DNA of 64,000 bases, taken from the NCBI GenBank assembly GCA_963707895.1, contig CAVPRS010000002.1, positions 248,001 through 312,000 of the forward strand, in the 5' to 3' direction. The translations under genes and the position numbers were made by a program. Below are positions 62,403-64,000 of the stretch, in pieces. Source of the stretch: Fodinibacter sp963707895. GTDB lineage: Bacteria > Actinomycetota > Actinomycetes > Actinomycetales > Dermatophilaceae. Numbering within the stretch: position 1 is the first letter of the stretch; every line of letters begins with the position of its first letter. Under the pieces are notes generated by a model that saw nothing but the letters and a program-made list of their open reading frames with translations, was not told the DNA's origin and ran no database searches.

Positions 62403-62809
62403 GCCTCTACGACGAGGTCGGCGGCGCACCGACGTTCGAGGCCCTGGTGCACGCCTTCTACGAGGGCGTCGCGGACGACCCGCCGCTGCGGGCGCTCTAC
62501 CCCGAGGCCGACCTCGCCCCCGCGGAGCGCCGGCTGCGGATGTTCCTCACCCAGTACTTCGGCGGCCCGACCACCTACAGCGAGGAGCGCGGCCACCCCC
62601 GGCTGCGGATGCGGCACGCCCCCTATCCCGTGACCATCGACATGCGCGACCGCTGGATGCGGCACATGCTCGCCGCGCTCGACACCCTCGAGCTGCCCGA
62701 GGAGCAGGCCGAGCAGATGCGCGACTACTTCCTGCGGGCGGCGCACATGCTGGTCAACACCGACGACTCCCCGCCGGCCTCCACGCTGCACCCCCTCCCC
62801 GGGAGCTGA
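62399..62809 (+). CDS. glbO: group II truncated haemoglobin (trHbO)
   Basis: A 136-residue group II truncated haemoglobin of the actinobacterial HbO type. YDEVGGAPTFEALVHAFYEGVADDP and the proximal-His region HPRLRMRHAPYP are typical, with a Trp (G8-type) in RDRWMRHML. It could handle O2 or NO chemistry at the membrane. The ATG at 62399 overlaps the mscS stop, so it is the third gene of the pepN-mscS-glbO unit. Confidence 0.92.
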   Translation: MSLYDEVGGAPTFEALVHAFYEGVADDPPLRALYPEADLAPAERRLRMFLTQYFGGPTTYSEERGHPRLRMRHAPYPVTIDMRDRWMRHMLAALDTLELPEEQAEQMRDYFLRAAHMLVNTDDSPPASTLHPLPGS

Positions 62810-62863
62810 CCCGCGCCACCGCGGTCGTGAGCGCGTTTCGTGACGGGCGCGGCATACGGAAGC

Positions 62864-64000
62864 ATGGGCCGGGTGACCCAGCTGACCACCGAGTCCGACG
62901 TCCACCACCTGACCGCCCCGGGGGAGGTCGTGCACGTGGCCGACGCCACCGACGCCCCGTGGTGGCGCGACGCCGTCATCTACCAGGTCTACCCGCGCTC
63001 GTGGGCCGACGCCGACGGCGACGGCATCGGTGACCTGCCGGGCATCACCGCCCGCCTGCCCTACCTGCGCGACCTCGGTGTGGATGCCGTGTGGCTCAGC
63101 CCCTTCTACGTCTCGCCGATGAACGACGCCGGCTACGACGTCGCCGACTACCGCGACATCGACCCGCGCTTCGGTGCGCTCGCCGACGCCGACGCGATGG
63201 TCACCAGCGCGCACGAGCTGGGCCTGAAGGTGCTCGTCGACCTCGTGCCGAACCACACGAGCAGCGAGCACGCCTGGTTCCGGGCGGCCCTGGCCGCCGG
63301 CCCCGGCAGCGCCGAGCGCGAGCGCTACATCTTCCGTGACGGCCGCGGCCCCGACGGCGAGGAGCCGCCCAACAACTGGCCCTCGGTGTTCGGCGGCCGC
63401 GGCTGGACACGGGTCACCGAGGCCGACGGCACGCCGGGCCAGTGGTACCTGCACATCTTCGACGTCACCCAGCCCGACCTGAACTGGAAGCACCCCGAGG
63501 TGGTCGCCGAGTTCCACGACATCCTGCGGTTCTGGGCCGACCGGGGGGTCGACGGGTTCCGCGTCGACGTCGCCCACGGCCTCGTCAAGCGCGAGGGTCT
63601 GCCCGACTGGCACGGCAAGGTCGGCCTCTACGACGAGGTCGACGCCGACACCGGGCCCACCGGCGAGGGCCGGGACGCCGAGCAGGTGCACTCCTCTTCC
63701 GAGGGCGAGGTGCTCGACCACACGGCCACCGGTGCCGCGCCGATGTGGGACCAGGACGGCGTGCACGAGATCTACCGCGGGTGGCGCGCCGTGCTCGACG
63801 CCTACGGCGAGCCGGACCGCATCCTCTGCGCCGAGGCCTGGGTGTCGCCTGCCCATCGGCTGGCCCGCTACGTGCGTCCCGACGAGATGCACCAGGCGTT
63901 CAACTTCGACTTCCTCGACGCCCACTGGGACGCGTCCGCACTGAGCACCGTCATCGAGGCCAGCCTGCGGTCCAACGACGGTGTCGGCGCCCCCACCACG
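62864..64000 (+). CDS. alpha-glucosidase/alpha-amylase family protein (GH13), partial
   Basis: The first 379 residues of a glycoside hydrolase family 13 enzyme, cut by the window end. WWRDAVIYQVYPRSWADADGDGIGDLPGI starts the barrel, followed by VDAVWLSPFYVSPMNDAGYDVADY, VLVDLVPNHTSSEHAWF, the nucleophile motif GVDGFRVDVAHGL (Asp) and the acid/base motif LCAEAW (Glu). The N-terminus before residue 30 is variable; I chose the ATG at 62864, with the GTG at 62873 as an alternative. The pattern is that of oligo-1,6-glucosidase or alpha-glucosidase rather than a secreted amylase. Confidence 0.9.
   Translation, partial: MGRVTQLTTESDVHHLTAPGEVVHVADATDAPWWRDAVIYQVYPRSWADADGDGIGDLPGITARLPYLRDLGVDAVWLSPFYVSPMNDAGYDVADYRDIDPRFGALADADAMVTSAHELGLKVLVDLVPNHTSSEHAWFRAALAAGPGSAERERYIFRDGRGPDGEEPPNNWPSVFGGRGWTRVTEADGTPGQWYLHIFDVTQPDLNWKHPEVVAEFHDILRFWADRGVDGFRVDVAHGLVKREGLPDWHGKVGLYDEVDADTGPTGEGRDAEQVHSSSEGEVLDHTATGAAPMWDQDGVHEIYRGWRAVLDAYGEPDRILCAEAWVSPAHRLARYVRPDEMHQAFNFDFLDAHWDASALSTVIEASLRSNDGVGAPTT

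Overview
The window is a high-GC chromosomal segment of a Gram-positive actinobacterium, most likely order Micrococcales and perhaps family Intrasporangiaceae. This rests on strongly GC-biased third positions, the paired clpP1/clpP2 genes, an ESX-type secretion locus, a translational-type T-box leader on ileS, a mycothiol-linked Rv2466c-like protein, sortase-E-type LAxTG anchoring and an archaeal-type ValS. The genus cannot be fixed from the sequence alone.

Layout. 0-4 kb: alpha/beta hydrolase, ndk, a DUF4233 protein, a cation-efflux protein and a frameshifted folC. 4-7.6 kb: a large M43-type metalloprotease, then a divergent cysteine dioxygenase/rhodanese operon with a palindromic operator and a short Cys-containing leader peptide. 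7.6-11.1 kb: ileS with a T-box leader. 11.4-13.1 kb: a broken DUF222/HNH gene. 13.2-20.0 kb: a cobalamin-riboswitch locus encoding two surface proteins that look like the separated alpha and beta domains of transcobalamin/intrinsic factor, followed by a complete ECF transporter (T, fused A-A', S) and a NUDIX-like protein. 20-21.4 kb: a frameshifted VOC protein and a PlsC acyltransferase. 21.4-33.9 kb: a type VII (ESX) secretion locus with EccC, two EccD-like proteins, two WXG100 proteins, two larger candidate substrates or accessory proteins, EccB and mycosin. 34-36.6 kb: valS. 36.6-41.4 kb: a C39-like papain-fold protein and a DUF4129/MoxR/DUF58 operon. 41.4-52 kb: clpX, clpP2, clpP1 and tig, interrupted by a secreted protein and by an accessory block (SHOCT and LURP-one proteins, an MFS/LacI pair, a surface protein). 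52-54.4 kb: a secreted M43-type protease and a DUF389 protein. 54.4-55.7 kb: tRNA-Gly, tRNA-Pro and a broken AbiEi/DUF559 gene beside a duplicated tRNA 3' end. 55.7-64 kb: trmB, a SpoIIE-type phosphatase, rpiB, an Rv2466c-like protein, pepN, mscS, glbO and the start of a GH13 glucosidase.

Working together. The strongest candidate for an under-described system is the B12 locus. A riboswitch precedes a sortase-anchored alpha/alpha-toroid protein, a membrane-anchored DUF4430-like protein and an ECF importer, which suggests a two-protein surface B12 trap feeding the transporter. The second most interesting unit is the cysteine dioxygenase operon with its leader peptide.

Frameshifts are concentrated in seven genes: folC, the HNH gene, the two surface B12 proteins, the VOC gene, the anchor-repeat surface protein and the DUF559 gene. 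Long essential genes beside them are intact. Several breaks sit in short C or G runs, so local sequencing error and real gene decay both need to be considered.
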